Below the pieces are notes generated by a model. It ran no database searches. It was not told where the DNA came from and worked only from the letters and a program-made list of their open reading frames with translations. From assembly GCA_012934845.2 (NCBI GenBank), contig WNNJ02003319.1:1-64000 (forward strand): a DNA stretch of 64,000 bases, in the 5' to 3' direction. This stretch comes from Pomphorhynchus laevis. Its lineage: Eukaryota; Acanthocephala; Palaeacanthocephala; Echinorhynchida; Pomphorhynchidae. The position numbers and the translations under genes are program-made. Positions 30,856 through 41,241 of this stretch are shown here, piece by piece; within the stretch, counting starts at the first letter, position 1, and every line of letters starts with the position of its first letter.

Positions 30856-31620
30856 GCGACTCGATATGGTTGGACTCCCAATGACCGGGTAAACAGGTTG
30901 TGCGTGTGTGGTTCCGTGGCCGATTTGACTCATGTCTTGTCTTGCAAGAAGGGGGGACTTCTTATTGTCCGTCACAATGCAGTGCGTGATGTAATTGCTA
31001 AGGAGTTGTCCCAAGTATGCCATGGTGTGGAGACTGAGCCGGTACTTCGAGCTATTGGGAGCCGTACGTGCTTTGAGTCGGCAACAACGTGCTGTGATCC
31101 GGACGCACGTCTCGATGTGGTCTGCAGTGGTTTATTTGAGAGTAGGTTCGTGCGAACGTTTCTGGATGTTGCCGTGTTTAATGCACATGCAAGTTCCTAT
31201 TCTCAGTCAGCAGCCGCATCATTCAGATACCATGAGAACCGAAAACGAGCAAAATACGATGAACGTGTAACAAACGTAGAAGGAGGGACCTTTTTTCCTG
31301 TTATCTTTTCATCCGCGGGTGGTGCTGGCCCAGCAGCTTCGAGACTACTGAAAACCATCGCGGAAAAGGCTGCTTCCCATTCGCAGATGACTTACTCCGA
31401 AAGAATATGCAAGCTGAAGCGTCGGATTGCGTTCTGTCTTTGTCGAGCGTCTTCTGCGTGTATTAGGTGTGCACGATCAACACGGAGCGCACCAATGGCT
31501 TCCTTCTGAGAAGAGTCGATTGTTTAAAAATCTCTAAAATTGTTCCAATGTTTTAATGGCCCATTTGAGGGAACCTTCTAATGTAAATTAATAATAAATT
31601 TTCTCACTTAAAAAAAAATA
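30856..31620 (+). mobile_element. R2-type LINE, 3' fragment with CCHC and endonuclease
   Basis: The frame 30898-31509, open upstream to the junction, encodes CVCGSVADLTHVLSC, RHNAVRDVI, ARLDVVCSG, TFLDVAVF and KYDERVTNVEGGTF, that is, the zinc-binding and restriction-like endonuclease domains. The 3' part has GGCCCATTTGAGGGAACC at 31558-31575 and an A/T tail. It is close in sequence to the 24801-28130 and 31690-34960 elements but not identical. Confidence 0.88.
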
Positions 31621-31689
31621 TAAATTATTATAATAATATTATTATGAAGAAATTTATAAAAAGTTATTATACACTAATTACAAGTTATC

Positions 31690-34600
31690 ATACACTAATT
31701 ACAAGGACTGCGTCGGCTCGCTCACGCTCGCCGACATATAACGAAGCAAACAATCATGCCCAAAGGAAAACCATCAGGTCAGAGATTGTGCTGCGGATGC
31801 AATGGTCCGTCTGCGAAATGTAAAGCTTGCAGATGCGCGAAGGCAGGAGTTCCTTGTGTGAATTGTCGTGCTCCCGACTGTAACAATCGTACAAATATTG
31901 TACTTCAGATGGTACCTTCGACTTCCGCCGATGAACCAATAAATAGAGTTGATGAAACGATTCCCTTCGGTAATGGAATGACTCAGAATACACTTTGTAC
32001 AAATAGTGTATTTCCTACCGGCGGTACTAACATTTCCGAACAAAACGGTAACAACATTGTGAGCACCTTGACTGGTTGCGCAACTCTGTCCGAGGCGATG
32101 TCGCCAGCCGATTTATTTGAGCAGACGTGTCAATGGCGACCTAATCTCATGACACTACCTGCTTGTTCGGCAAGCCATAAATTCATACAGATTTTAACAT
32201 CCTTCTTCGCCGACATTACACAGTCACAGCCACAGTCAATTGATTCCCTAAAGATGGCGTCCGTATTCTCACACCTAATTCTTCAGAGAATCCACACGAG
32301 GAAAATCGCCTCGATTCGGAAAACCATAGAACGACGCTTACTCTTGTGGAGTGAGAAGCGTTTTATTGAGCTATGTGAAGAAGCAGAATACTTGCAGCAA
32401 AACATGAGAAGAACAAAACCGATTACTAAACAAGATTGGAAAAAACGATACATTCGAATGATAACGAATGGTAAGCTTAGTGCAGCGGGATCTGTTCTGA
32501 CAGGGGATTATGAGGAAGGCGTACTATCTTATGACACCAAAATCAACGGCAGTTCCGTGAAGGATATTCTACAGAGCCTTCACCCCAAAGCCTCAACAGC
32601 TCGTCCCGAAGCATTGTTACAATTCCCCTTGCACGATTCCTTGCGGCATCATCCAGTTCGATTTTTCGAACTCGACGAGGAGAGAATTATCAAGGCAAGT
32701 CTTGAGACCAACGGCAGTGCTGGTCCATCAGGGATGGACTCGAACTTATGGCGCAGCATGCTTACTAAGTTTGGCAGTCATTCACAGTCATTGGCAAAGG
32801 CTCTTGCCGACCTTGGAACTCATATCGCAGCGGAAAGCGTGATTCCCGGCTCACTTGATGCTTTTACAGCTTGCAGGCTTGTAGCAATCAAGAAGAAGAA
32901 TGGAGGGGTTCGTCCGATTGGAATATGCGAGGTTCCAAGGCGAATCATTTGTAAGGCTCTCCTAAAGATCATTACCTTTGATTTACAGGAATCCGCCGGT
33001 TGTATACAGTTAGCCGCCTCACAGAAAGCGGGGATTGAGTATGCCATTCGATCTGTACGGGATGCTTTCCAAGCGAAGGAAGACCATTGCATCCTGGCAG
33101 TTGATGCCTCTAATGCATTTAATGCCATTAACAGAAAAGCTGCACTACACAACATTCAATATGTATGCCCTTCGTTGTATACAGCACTGAACAACATATA
33201 CATGCGACCAGCCAAACTCTGTCTTGGTGGAGATAGTATACTGTCAGAAGAGGGATTTACACAAGGTGATCCGTTCGCTATGGCGGCTTTCTCGATGGCT
33301 ACCCTTCCATTGGTGAATGAAATCGCTAGAGCGGTTCCTAGTGTGCTGCAACGATGGTTTGCAGACGATTCGAATTTCGTAGGGACTATGGTCGACTTGC
33401 AGAAAGTATGGGAAATACTAATTAGAAAAGGACCAATATATGGTTATCATGTCAATGCGACAAAAACGCAACTACTAGGTCATCCGAGTGCTGACTTTTC
33501 TACTCCAAAAATAGCGGTTAATCACTCGATTTCAGGCATTTCAATTTTGGGCGCACCGGTTGGTACGGAAAAGTTTATCGACGACTATATATCCGAAAAA
33601 TGTTGTAAATGGGTTTCGTTATTGGAACGCCTCGTGTCGATTTCCTACGTTGACCCTCATGTAGCGTATGCCGGTTTCACAAAATCGTTTCAGTTCAAAT
33701 GGTCCCATCTGCTAAGAACTGTCCAGTGTTCACCATCCCAATTTGATTCAGTAAGTTCGACCATTTTCGAAAGGTTAATACCTGAATTAACACAAATCAA
33801 GGTTGACTCGAACTGGAAATCAGTTTTATCAATTCCGATAAAGTTGGGTGGTATTGGGATCACGGACCCGACACATGCATGTGCCGTTGAGTATGAATAC
33901 TCGGAAAAAATTTGCAAAACATTCGATTACGGGCTAAATGTCATCGATCTGTGTCATTTGCAGAAATCTACAATTCACAATATTTCTAAAATGAGGACAC
34001 AGGCTTTCCAAAACAAATTACTTTCCACTATCCAGTGCATGGACTCGGCATCTTCCAACATTATCGCACATGCTGCAATGGTTGGTGCGTCAACTTGGTT
34101 AAGTGCACTACCGCTCGTCAAGGATGGTTTTCATCTCAGTCGTAACGAGTTCAGTGATGCCTTATGTTCGCGTTATGGTTGGACCCCCCCAAACGTATCT
34201 CAAGACAAATGCGCATGTGGAACAACACAGTCTGTCAGTCATGCTCTCTCCTGTAAAACGGGTGGTCTTCCGATTATACGCCATAATGCCGTACGCGACA
34301 TCCTTGCCTTAGAACTTTCGGAGGTATGCCATGGAGTTGCTACTGAGCCCGTACTTGCGGAGGTTCCGGAGACATTGATCTTCGAGAAGGAAACAACGTC
34401 AAGAGAAAGCGGTGCACGACTCGATGTGGTATGCTGTGGGATGCGGGGCGAAAGATTCGAGCGGACGTTTATAGACGTCAACGTTTTTTCAACACTTGCC
34501 CAATCTAACGTCAACCGTAGCCCAGAATCCTCTTTCCTCTACAATGAATCCCATAAGCAGTCAAAGTATGCCGAGAGAATATCAATCGTCGAACACGGAT

Positions 34601-34960
34601 ATTTTGTTCCTGCCATATTCTCGACTTCTGGCGGAATCGGAAAATACGCCATGGGTATACTCAGAGATATCACCGCCAAGCGAACCCTGAGTAACAGATC
34701 CGCTTACCCAAGTGTACTAAGTCACCTAAAGAGGCGCATCGGATTTGCATTAGCTCGTGCAGTGTCTGTGAGCCTCCGGTGTCCTCGCTCGACAAGACGG
34801 CACCCCTGTCGGCAGATGACGACAATAGCTTGAGAAAACTTGTTGTTTAAACATTTATAAACATTACGGCCCATTTGAGAGTAACAATCATCATTGTAAA
34901 TTTCTCAATAAATCAGTTTTCACATTAAAAAAAATAAATAATAATATTATTATAATAATA
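31690..34960 (+). mobile_element. R2-type LINE, apparently intact
   Basis: A short GC-richer 5' region (about 31705-31755) precedes an uninterrupted frame (31756-34833). The 3' untranslated region carries GGCCCATTTGAGAGTAAC at 34868-34885, an AATAAA at about 34908, and an (AAT)n tail. It is the only copy here with the full frame, so it or a close sister may have been active recently. Its tail meets the tail of the minus-strand LINE at 34962. Confidence 0.9.
31756..34833 (+). CDS. R2-type LINE protein, 1025 aa: Cys-rich domain, reverse transcriptase, CCHC, restriction-like endonuclease
   Basis: The start ATG is conserved with the related copy at 25000. Residues about 11-45 hold a cysteine cluster (CCGCNGPSAKCKACRCAKAG, then CVNC and CNN). 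A linker with basic helices follows. The RT lies at about residues 320-620, with GSAGPSGMDSNLW, GVRPIGICEVPRRII, LAVDASNAFNAINR (motif A), EGFTQGDPFAM (motif B) and RWFADDSNFVG (motif C, near residue 536). The CCHC-like zinc region is at about 819-850 (CACGTTQSVSHALSC, RHNAVRDIL). The putative PD-(D/E)XK nuclease follows, with Asp near 890 (ARLDVVCCG), Asp near 905 (TFIDVNVF) and KYAERISIVEHG. It should nick a target and prime reverse transcription there. The insertion target is unknown; no rDNA flank is seen. Confidence 0.92.
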   Translation: MPKGKPSGQRLCCGCNGPSAKCKACRCAKAGVPCVNCRAPDCNNRTNIVLQMVPSTSADEPINRVDETIPFGNGMTQNTLCTNSVFPTGGTNISEQNGNNIVSTLTGCATLSEAMSPADLFEQTCQWRPNLMTLPACSASHKFIQILTSFFADITQSQPQSIDSLKMASVFSHLILQRIHTRKIASIRKTIERRLLLWSEKRFIELCEEAEYLQQNMRRTKPITKQDWKKRYIRMITNGKLSAAGSVLTGDYEEGVLSYDTKINGSSVKDILQSLHPKASTARPEALLQFPLHDSLRHHPVRFFELDEERIIKASLETNGSAGPSGMDSNLWRSMLTKFGSHSQSLAKALADLGTHIAAESVIPGSLDAFTACRLVAIKKKNGGVRPIGICEVPRRIICKALLKIITFDLQESAGCIQLAASQKAGIEYAIRSVRDAFQAKEDHCILAVDASNAFNAINRKAALHNIQYVCPSLYTALNNIYMRPAKLCLGGDSILSEEGFTQGDPFAMAAFSMATLPLVNEIARAVPSVLQRWFADDSNFVGTMVDLQKVWEILIRKGPIYGYHVNATKTQLLGHPSADFSTPKIAVNHSISGISILGAPVGTEKFIDDYISEKCCKWVSLLERLVSISYVDPHVAYAGFTKSFQFKWSHLLRTVQCSPSQFDSVSSTIFERLIPELTQIKVDSNWKSVLSIPIKLGGIGITDPTHACAVEYEYSEKICKTFDYGLNVIDLCHLQKSTIHNISKMRTQAFQNKLLSTIQCMDSASSNIIAHAAMVGASTWLSALPLVKDGFHLSRNEFSDALCSRYGWTPPNVSQDKCACGTTQSVSHALSCKTGGLPIIRHNAVRDILALELSEVCHGVATEPVLAEVPETLIFEKETTSRESGARLDVVCCGMRGERFERTFIDVNVFSTLAQSNVNRSPESSFLYNESHKQSKYAERISIVEHGYFVPAIFSTSGGIGKYAMGILRDITAKRTLSNRSAYPSVLSHLKRRIGFALARAVSVSLRCPRSTRRHPCRQMTTIA

Positions 34961-34961
34961 A

Positions 34962-35439
34962 TGCAGCGTTTTTATTTTCCCGTTAACGCCTGTCGGCTTC
35001 GGGTAACACAAAAGCCCTTAAACAGAAACAGTAGCATAGTAACAGAAACAGTAGCATCGTAATCAACATAATCAAACAAAATAAATGTAGCCACATTGCG
35101 TATAAAAACTGTAATGTTAGTACAATTAAATGCCTAAGCTCATCACAAGTACAACTGACCCTTGTCAATAAGTTTTAATGGCAAAGAGGATAAGTACGGA
35201 CACTTAAAAACATGTAGCAGAGAAGAGCAAGATAATGCGCAAAATCGACAATAACAGCTGGAAGTGCGAGAGTGGAAAGGAAGCCGAATAATGCAAAATT
35301 TTGAATGATAGCCATCTAATGATAGACGCCAGATAAGCGGACGTTTGTGATAGTTTGGGTTCCTCCAAGTTGATTGTGTGTAAACAGGGGAACATAATAT
35401 ATCAGGATCTAATCTACTGACTTTGGAATCAAAGAGATA
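34962..35439 (-). other. LINE 3' untranslated region
   Basis: No frame of note is present. A short repeat (ACTATGCTACTGTTTCTGTT, then ACGATGCTACTGTTTCTG on the minus strand, about 35024-35060) is visible. It ends in the (ATT)n tail. Confidence 0.6.
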
Positions 35440-37956
35440 TCAATTTTCTAAATAAGCATCTGTCGAGTCAAGATGTAAATCATTTAATATTTTTACTGAC
35501 AAGGGTGTTGATCTACTAGGGATAGCCACAGCCGTAGAGGAAGCTTTGGGCGAGACCCCTACCACTCGCTTTAGGAATCGCCAGAAACATTTGTCAATTA
35601 TCTGAAAATCCGTTGGTAACAAATCGGTCCAGAAACATTTAATTCCATAACTCAAAATAGGTAGCAGCATTATGTTAAAGTAACTAACCGCACCCTCAAA
35701 CGAAAGTAATCCAAGTTTAGAAGCAGCATTCGTAGATTTCAATACTTTTGCAGATTGTTTCAATAGATGCGCTTTGAATGACCATCGCGAGCTAAGCAAA
35801 AATCCAAGATACTTATATGTTGGCACGAACTCTAAAATATTGTCCTTGATATACAGCACGTCATCACGACGACAAGGTCCACCTTTTCTGAATTTAATAA
35901 TTTTGGATTTTTCTGTATTAATAATGAGTCCATTAGTTTCGCAATAATTTAACAGAGCTGAAATCGCCAATTGAGCGTTATCCTTATTTAATGTTATCAA
36001 GGCTAAATCATCCGCATACAATATAGTTGTAACATATGATACTGATGAACGAATAAAATTTGGAAGGTCCAACAAAAAAAAGAGAATAATAACGGGCTAA
36101 GCGGGTCTCCCTGTTGTACTCCACGACTGGTGGTAAATACTTCGGAGTAATTCATGCCGTCAAAAATTCGTAATGAACTAGGCGCTAGGATCCTTTCGAG
36201 AAGTAATAGAAAATCACCATGAACATTCACTTCTTTATGAAGCTTTGACAAAAGCAACGCTCTGTCTATAGAATCAAAGGCCTTGGCAAAATCGATAAAC
36301 ACAGCGTACAAGGAGAAGTGCTGACGTATAGTATCCAGAACCTTTGACCTAAGAATTTGAAGAGCACTCAGTGTCGAATAACCTCTACGAAACCCATGTT
36401 GTTCAGATGGTAACAAATCTGCGAAACCGAAGCAAACGCAACGCCATTAAATTCGATAAAACTTTATATGCATGATTAAGTAGCGCTATTCCCCTGTACG
36501 AGTCTTTACAGGAAGGGTCCCCTGAACCCTTGTAGATTACTTTAATTATGCCATCACGCCAACCAAGTGGGATAGGGTGGCCTCTAAGTATAGCATTGAA
36601 GAAAAATAGCCAATAGTCCGAAACTAAGCCGAAGGTCTGTCTCATGTGTTCCACACACAATTGGTCTATTCCCGCTGCTTTACAGGAGGACATCTTGAAT
36701 AGACATAACTCAATTTCGTCTAAGTCAAAACTAAGATTAAGATGATTTTGGTCAATTAGATGGCAATAAAGAACACAATCCTTAGAATTAAAAGACGAAA
36801 GATTAGTTGAAGCTAGAATATTCACAAAATGTTGACGCCACTGTTCCAAAGGAATCCGAGAAGCAAGTTTACAAGATCTAGAGTGTAAAAGCCACGGAGC
36901 ATTCTCTGCTCTGGAAAGCAGTCTTCGCTCTTTTGCTAATAAGTTCTCCAACTTAAACTCTTTCACACCATTCAAATAAAGCCTACGTAAGTATACGAAA
37001 TCTGAGTCGGATAGTGCAAATTCATTTGACTTGTAGAATGAAAGTAGAAGTTTCTGCAATCGTCTCAAATTATCCGGCATTCTAAACGAACTACGAGAAA
37101 CGGGATTTTTAATCTCACATGAAGATAAAAGTGTGTTGCAAAGTAAAGAGTAACTGTGAGAAATGTGTCCCATACTCAATAGACGCTTAGAATTCTCCAA
37201 ATTATAGAGGTCAAGAGCTTCAAATGAGATTTTCCTACTGACGGCTTGAACAGATTGGTAAGTACTACGGTTTGTCACAAAGCCCTCTAGAATACATATT
37301 ACTGGCTTATGTTTGCGACGTAACGCCCAAGTAGAATCAAAATCTAGACGCACGTTATGTATCCCAAAATTTGCAAAGATTAAATCAAGACAACTTCTAG
37401 ATTGTCCAAATTCATATGTCCAGCCTTCAATGGGAGCAAAAAGGGTTAAATCGTGAGACACAAAGAACTTTTTCAATAAATCAAGTTTTTGAGCGGAGCG
37501 ACTAAGATTGGCGTTAAAGTCACCATCAGTAGCGATATGTTTATGATATGAAACATCGACAAGAAGTTCAGACAACTCACCGATAATATCACATGCATTC
37601 AAGGAAGGACTGAAATAACAAGCAATTATTACCAAATTTGACGAATTAAGATAAATCGCGTTTTCCGTAGTCTTAAAAGACCAATCTCTCCACAGTCTAT
37701 TGACGGCCAAAAATACACCTCCACGCGGTCGACCGCGATCGCCTAGAGTAGCTAAAATTTCAAAAGTATAAAATGAGTTTAATGTAATAGGAGAGGTAGC
37801 GAAAGTTTCCAAAAGTACTATGATGTCACAAGATAAAAGGTAATCACTAAATCCTTCTTTTAAAAGTGTTTCTATACCTTCTACATTAAACAGCAGAAAA
37901 CGACGTAGGTCAATAAAATCGGATTCAGACTCTACAAATGGAGAATTTGGTTTTAG
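35440..37956 (-). pseudogene. LINE ORF2: APE endonuclease and reverse transcriptase, two frameshifts
   Basis: The frame starts right after the ORF1 stop, in the same frame, with no ATG near it. FLLFNVEGIETLLKEGFSDY, DIIVLLETF and DGDFNANLSR are endonuclease motifs. The linker holds SSCKAAGIDQLCVEHM. Frameshifts near 36410 and 36065 split the RT. Motif A is VFIDFAKAFDSIDR, motif B RGVQQGDPLSPLLF and motif C LYADDLALI. A Cys-poor C-terminus ends at 35440. ORF2 may be expressed by readthrough of the UGA (see findings). The clade is uncertain. Confidence 0.82.
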
Positions 37957-39034
37957 TCATATTGAAGTGTCTGCTACCGACACTATTCCTACCTCACTAT
38001 AAGAAGTATTATCAATCAGAGGACTCATGTTTCCCAGCCGAACGATACGATTGTTTCTAATAACATAGTGCTCAGACGGATGTTTAGTTCTTGTATCCTT
38101 AAGTTGGGCAACAAGTGCTTTGCGGGCACATTGTTCGGCAGGCGAGAGATCAGCCTGTACAAACACCTGCTTGTAATCATCACTCTTTTTTAGGAGCTTA
38201 CTGTTTCTGAGGATCGAAGCTGAAATAAACTCGTTAGTAGTAAGAAGGAGCCATGGAGGACAGTCATTCTTAAGAGCTTTAAACCTACGCATACGCAATG
38301 GGACATCTCCCAACCTCTACACCGATTAAAGAAATCATTTTCCGTATTTCATTCTCTTCCGTTTCTGATACTGGTAAACCGCGAATAATAACATTAGCAG
38401 GGCGTCTAGAGTCTCTCTCCGCTTCTTGCAAAATTTTCAACGGAGAAGCGTCCTTATTAATCTGGGATGTAGCAAGAACCGATCGCGTAACAGCGCGCTT
38501 TAAAATGTTAACAAAGGAAGGAGACGTAGTGAAATTACATGAACTCTTCGCATTAGATTCGCTACTTATATTCGCCGATAACACGTTGAATGATGTTCTC
38601 AATTCTTTCATTTCATTTCTTAAGCTCTCCAATGCAAGCTGAGTTCTATCGACATAATGGGTTAGCTCCGCCACACGTTTGGCAGAACAAAGCCCACAAA
38701 GAAAATCACGCTTAAAGAAATCTCGCGGAACACTTCGAGGAACTTTTACAAATGAGCGCAACACACAACCCGACGAAGAGCATTCCATATCTAACGTAAC
38801 GAAAACATTGGAGTCCGAACAAAGTGAGTCTGGAATATTGGAGACATTTGTAGAACAAGGCATAGACTGAGGCGTCGCTATAGCCGTGTTTACTAGTTGT
38901 AGGTCAGGGGACTTATTTGAACATTGACTACCCGGAAAGCAGTCTCGACATATTATACCCGCCCTTACACAAATACAGTTTTTACAACGCGCATGAGGCC
39001 CATTGCAGGCACAACATCTTGTAGGAGTATTCAT
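37957..39034 (-). pseudogene. LINE ORF1 with N-terminal cysteine cluster, one frameshift
   Basis: The start at 39034 (MNTPTRCCACNGP) is chosen because it places the cysteine cluster at the same distance from the start as in the R2-type LINE proteins here. Residues about 7-40 are the cluster (CCACNGPHARCKNCICVRAG). A second Cys pair (FLCGLCSAK), a coiled-coil-like stretch (YVDRTQLALESLRNEMKELR) and an RRM-like region (ANVIIRGLPVSETEENEIRK) follow. One extra G near 38312 shifts the frame; the remainder (RMRRFKALKNDCPPWLLLTT) ends at the UGA at 37957-37959. The protein would bind element RNA. Confidence 0.78.
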
Positions 39035-39084
39035 CTTCGTTAAATCAGCAAGGTTCAACCGTTGAAATGTAGAATGTGAATTCA

Positions 39085-39662
39085 CCTATCGCTGTCTTTA
39101 TCGTTGATTGTCGTTTGTAAGTAGTATATTAAGCAGCCAAGAAAGTTCCATTTCTTCGGTCAAATCAATCGTTGTCTTTATCGTTGATTGTCGTTCTTAT
39201 CGTTGATTATCGTTTGTAAGTAGTATATTAAGCAGCCAACTCGCTGTTGTTCATTGTATGTTTATTGTATGTTATTATATTGTAAATAGTTATTTGTTAG
39301 CAGCTTAGAATTTGAAACTTGTAAATAGTTAGTTGTTAACAGCTTAGAATTTCAAACTCTTGCCTTTTCCTTGTAAGTAGTTTATTAAGCAGCCAAGAAA
39401 GTTTAAACTCTGTGGCTTTAATGGCCATTAATACCCACGTATTAGTGCTCTACATGAAATCATGTAGAGGGTTCCATAAAAAAGCCTAAATTGTTTATTT
39501 TTATTTATTACGTATTTTTATATTAAATTTGTAATTTTTGTTTATCCGTTAGATGTAGAAACTTAATAATTGTTGTTTTATCATATATAAGATTTTATTT
39601 AAATCATTCTGAATTACTATTCTAGATATATAATCTACTTATTGAATCTTGAAAAATTGAAA
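39085..39662. repeat. Noncoding stretch with short dispersed repeats and a perfect hairpin
   Basis: GTAAGTAGTATATTAAGCAG and close variants occur at about 39117, 39211 and 39380. TTATCGTTGATTGTCG occurs about three times between 39100 and 39210. GTTAACAGCTTAGAATTTCA-like units occur twice at about 39295-39355. CTCTACATGA (39448-39457) and TCATGTAGAG (39460-39469) form a perfect 10-bp hairpin followed by an A-rich run. It may hold the promoter of the minus-strand LINE or the end of an unrecognised element. No gene is seen. Confidence 0.6.
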
Positions 39663-40455
39663 TATATATTATGGAGAATAAAGAAGATAATATCATGATA
39701 GAAGGTAACATTTGGTAATGATTTATATTATATTTAACAAAATTGTTCGATTTAGATGTAGATCAAGGATCTATGATAGATAAAACAATTGAATCTAAGA
39801 AGAAAGAAAATACACAAGTGTTTGAAGTTAAAGAATTAAACAAAGAGAAGAAACTGGGAGATAATAGCATAACAGGAGAAGGAGCAGCACAACTGGTAAA
39901 AAATTTGGCCACTCCTCGGATAAATCAAAACGTTCTTAGTGAACTGTCGGTACGGTTACGCGATGACGACAGGTTAATGCAATATAATGAGGATCAGTTC
40001 CAGATGGAACTAGTTAGTGAATTAAACGGCAATATAGTCCATGGCGAACATAGATTCAGTATCGAACGCGGTCATTATATAATTAGAACTAGAATGGTGT
40101 CACAGTTAATGAGAATACAAGTGCCTGTTGCAAGAGTCGTATGACGGCTGTCATACTCAACGATAGCGTCGTATATGAGAGATAACGTCTCCATAGACGT
40201 GAAGGCTGTGGCCGGCGCCATTTCTGCCATTACCGCAATTGATTTTAGGCTGGTGCAAAATCTTGCAACCAATATGCTTTACGGACTCACGGTAGTGGAC
40301 AACACGTTATTATACACAAAAGGTTGGATTATATGTAGATAAAACAATTGAATCTAAGAAAAAAGAAAATACACAAGTGTTTGAAGTTAAAGAATTAAAC
40401 AAAGAGAAGAAACTGGCCAGCGAGAGCCAGAACAACGGAAACCGCAACAAATAAT
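39663..40455 (+). pseudogene. RNA-virus-like capsid/nucleoprotein fragment, N-terminal part, fossil
   Basis: The plus strand encodes a Lys/Glu-rich N-terminus (MIDKTIESKKKENTQ), then SELSVRLRDDDRLMQYNEDQ, HRFSIERGHYIIRTRM, VKAVAGAISAITAIDFRL and LATNMLYGLTVVDNTLLY. The last part overlaps the fossil at 23949-24640, which carries the following portion of the same protein. A block at about 39775-39860 is repeated at 40338-40415. The fossil is broken, with a few breaks. The right end (GCCAGCGAGAGCC onward) shares its junction with a LINE tail with the 24.6 kb locus. Confidence 0.55.
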
Positions 40456-40575
40456 AATAATAATTTTTTTTTGCAATAATTTTTTTTAAACAAATATAGT
40501 TATACTATAAATTTTAGTTCATTGAGTTTGCAGGTCGATGTCGAGCAGAACGAGGACCGCGAATACACATCGAAA
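40456..40575 (-). mobile_element. R2-type LINE, 3' end fragment
   Basis: About 120 bases match the tail and last codons of the 6236-6605 family on the minus strand. The junction with capsid-like sequence on the left is the same as at 24640, so the pair was duplicated together. Confidence 0.8.
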
Positions 40576-41241
40576 TTGAAGGTCATGAAGTAGGTGGCTG
40601 GGGGAGGATGTCTCTTATAAAGGATCTGTATTTCGAACAAACAAATCTGGTGGTTGATGCGACCTGCGATCCTACCTTGGCAGATGCCAAAATGATGAAA
40701 TTAAACGATAACTTTCATGAGAGCATAAAGAAGAGAATATGGATGATAAACGGCTCTAAGCATAAGCCCAATGTGATGGCTGATTTGATAAGAACTATGA
40801 TAACTAAATTAGCCGGTCCCCAATTTGAACTTGCTATTGATCTTGCAATGGGTAGGAGAGATGCACTCCTTCTTCCTCCGAACAAATAGAAAGTTTTAAT
40901 ACAAAACACCAAGGACAAAGAGGTTACGATTAAGCCATAAATTAGGGAGATAGTCAACCCTGAGAGATTGAGGAAAATGGCATCCGCAAACAACCCAGAG
41001 AACATGTATTTATTTGAGAGAGAATTCAAAGGAAGCTCTACTCACATCTCTGTCTGAATATCTTAAAGGAGCAATAGGAGAGAGCATGATACATATTCAC
41101 ACATCCGGCCACCAAGAATGGTCGGATGTGTGAATATGTTTGACAAAATGACGGATGTCCTAGCAAATGATTATATCAGCCTGTTCATACTTTGGCTAGA
41201 AAAAGAAGAGAAACTGGGGGCAGGTTGGTATGAGTATACTG
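40576..41241 (+). pseudogene. RNA-virus-like polymerase fragment, copy B, fossil
   Basis: It is closely similar to 23004-23516 and continues further, to sequence matching about 56225 in the long copy. Inside it, a 16-base inverted repeat (41092-41107 and 41123-41138) replaces sequence present in the long copy. It is broken, with a few breaks, and is cut at 41241 by a LINE fragment. Confidence 0.65.

Larger units (their letters stand above)
34962..39090 (-). mobile_element. APE-type LINE with Cys-rich ORF1, minus strand
   Basis: ORF1 (39034 to 37957) and ORF2 (37956 to 35440) lie in order on the minus strand, followed by about 480 bases of 3' untranslated sequence and an (ATT)n tail at about 34962. 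Three single-base frame changes are visible, one in ORF1 and two in ORF2. The 5' end is near 39090, next to a repeat-rich noncoding stretch. Confidence 0.85.
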
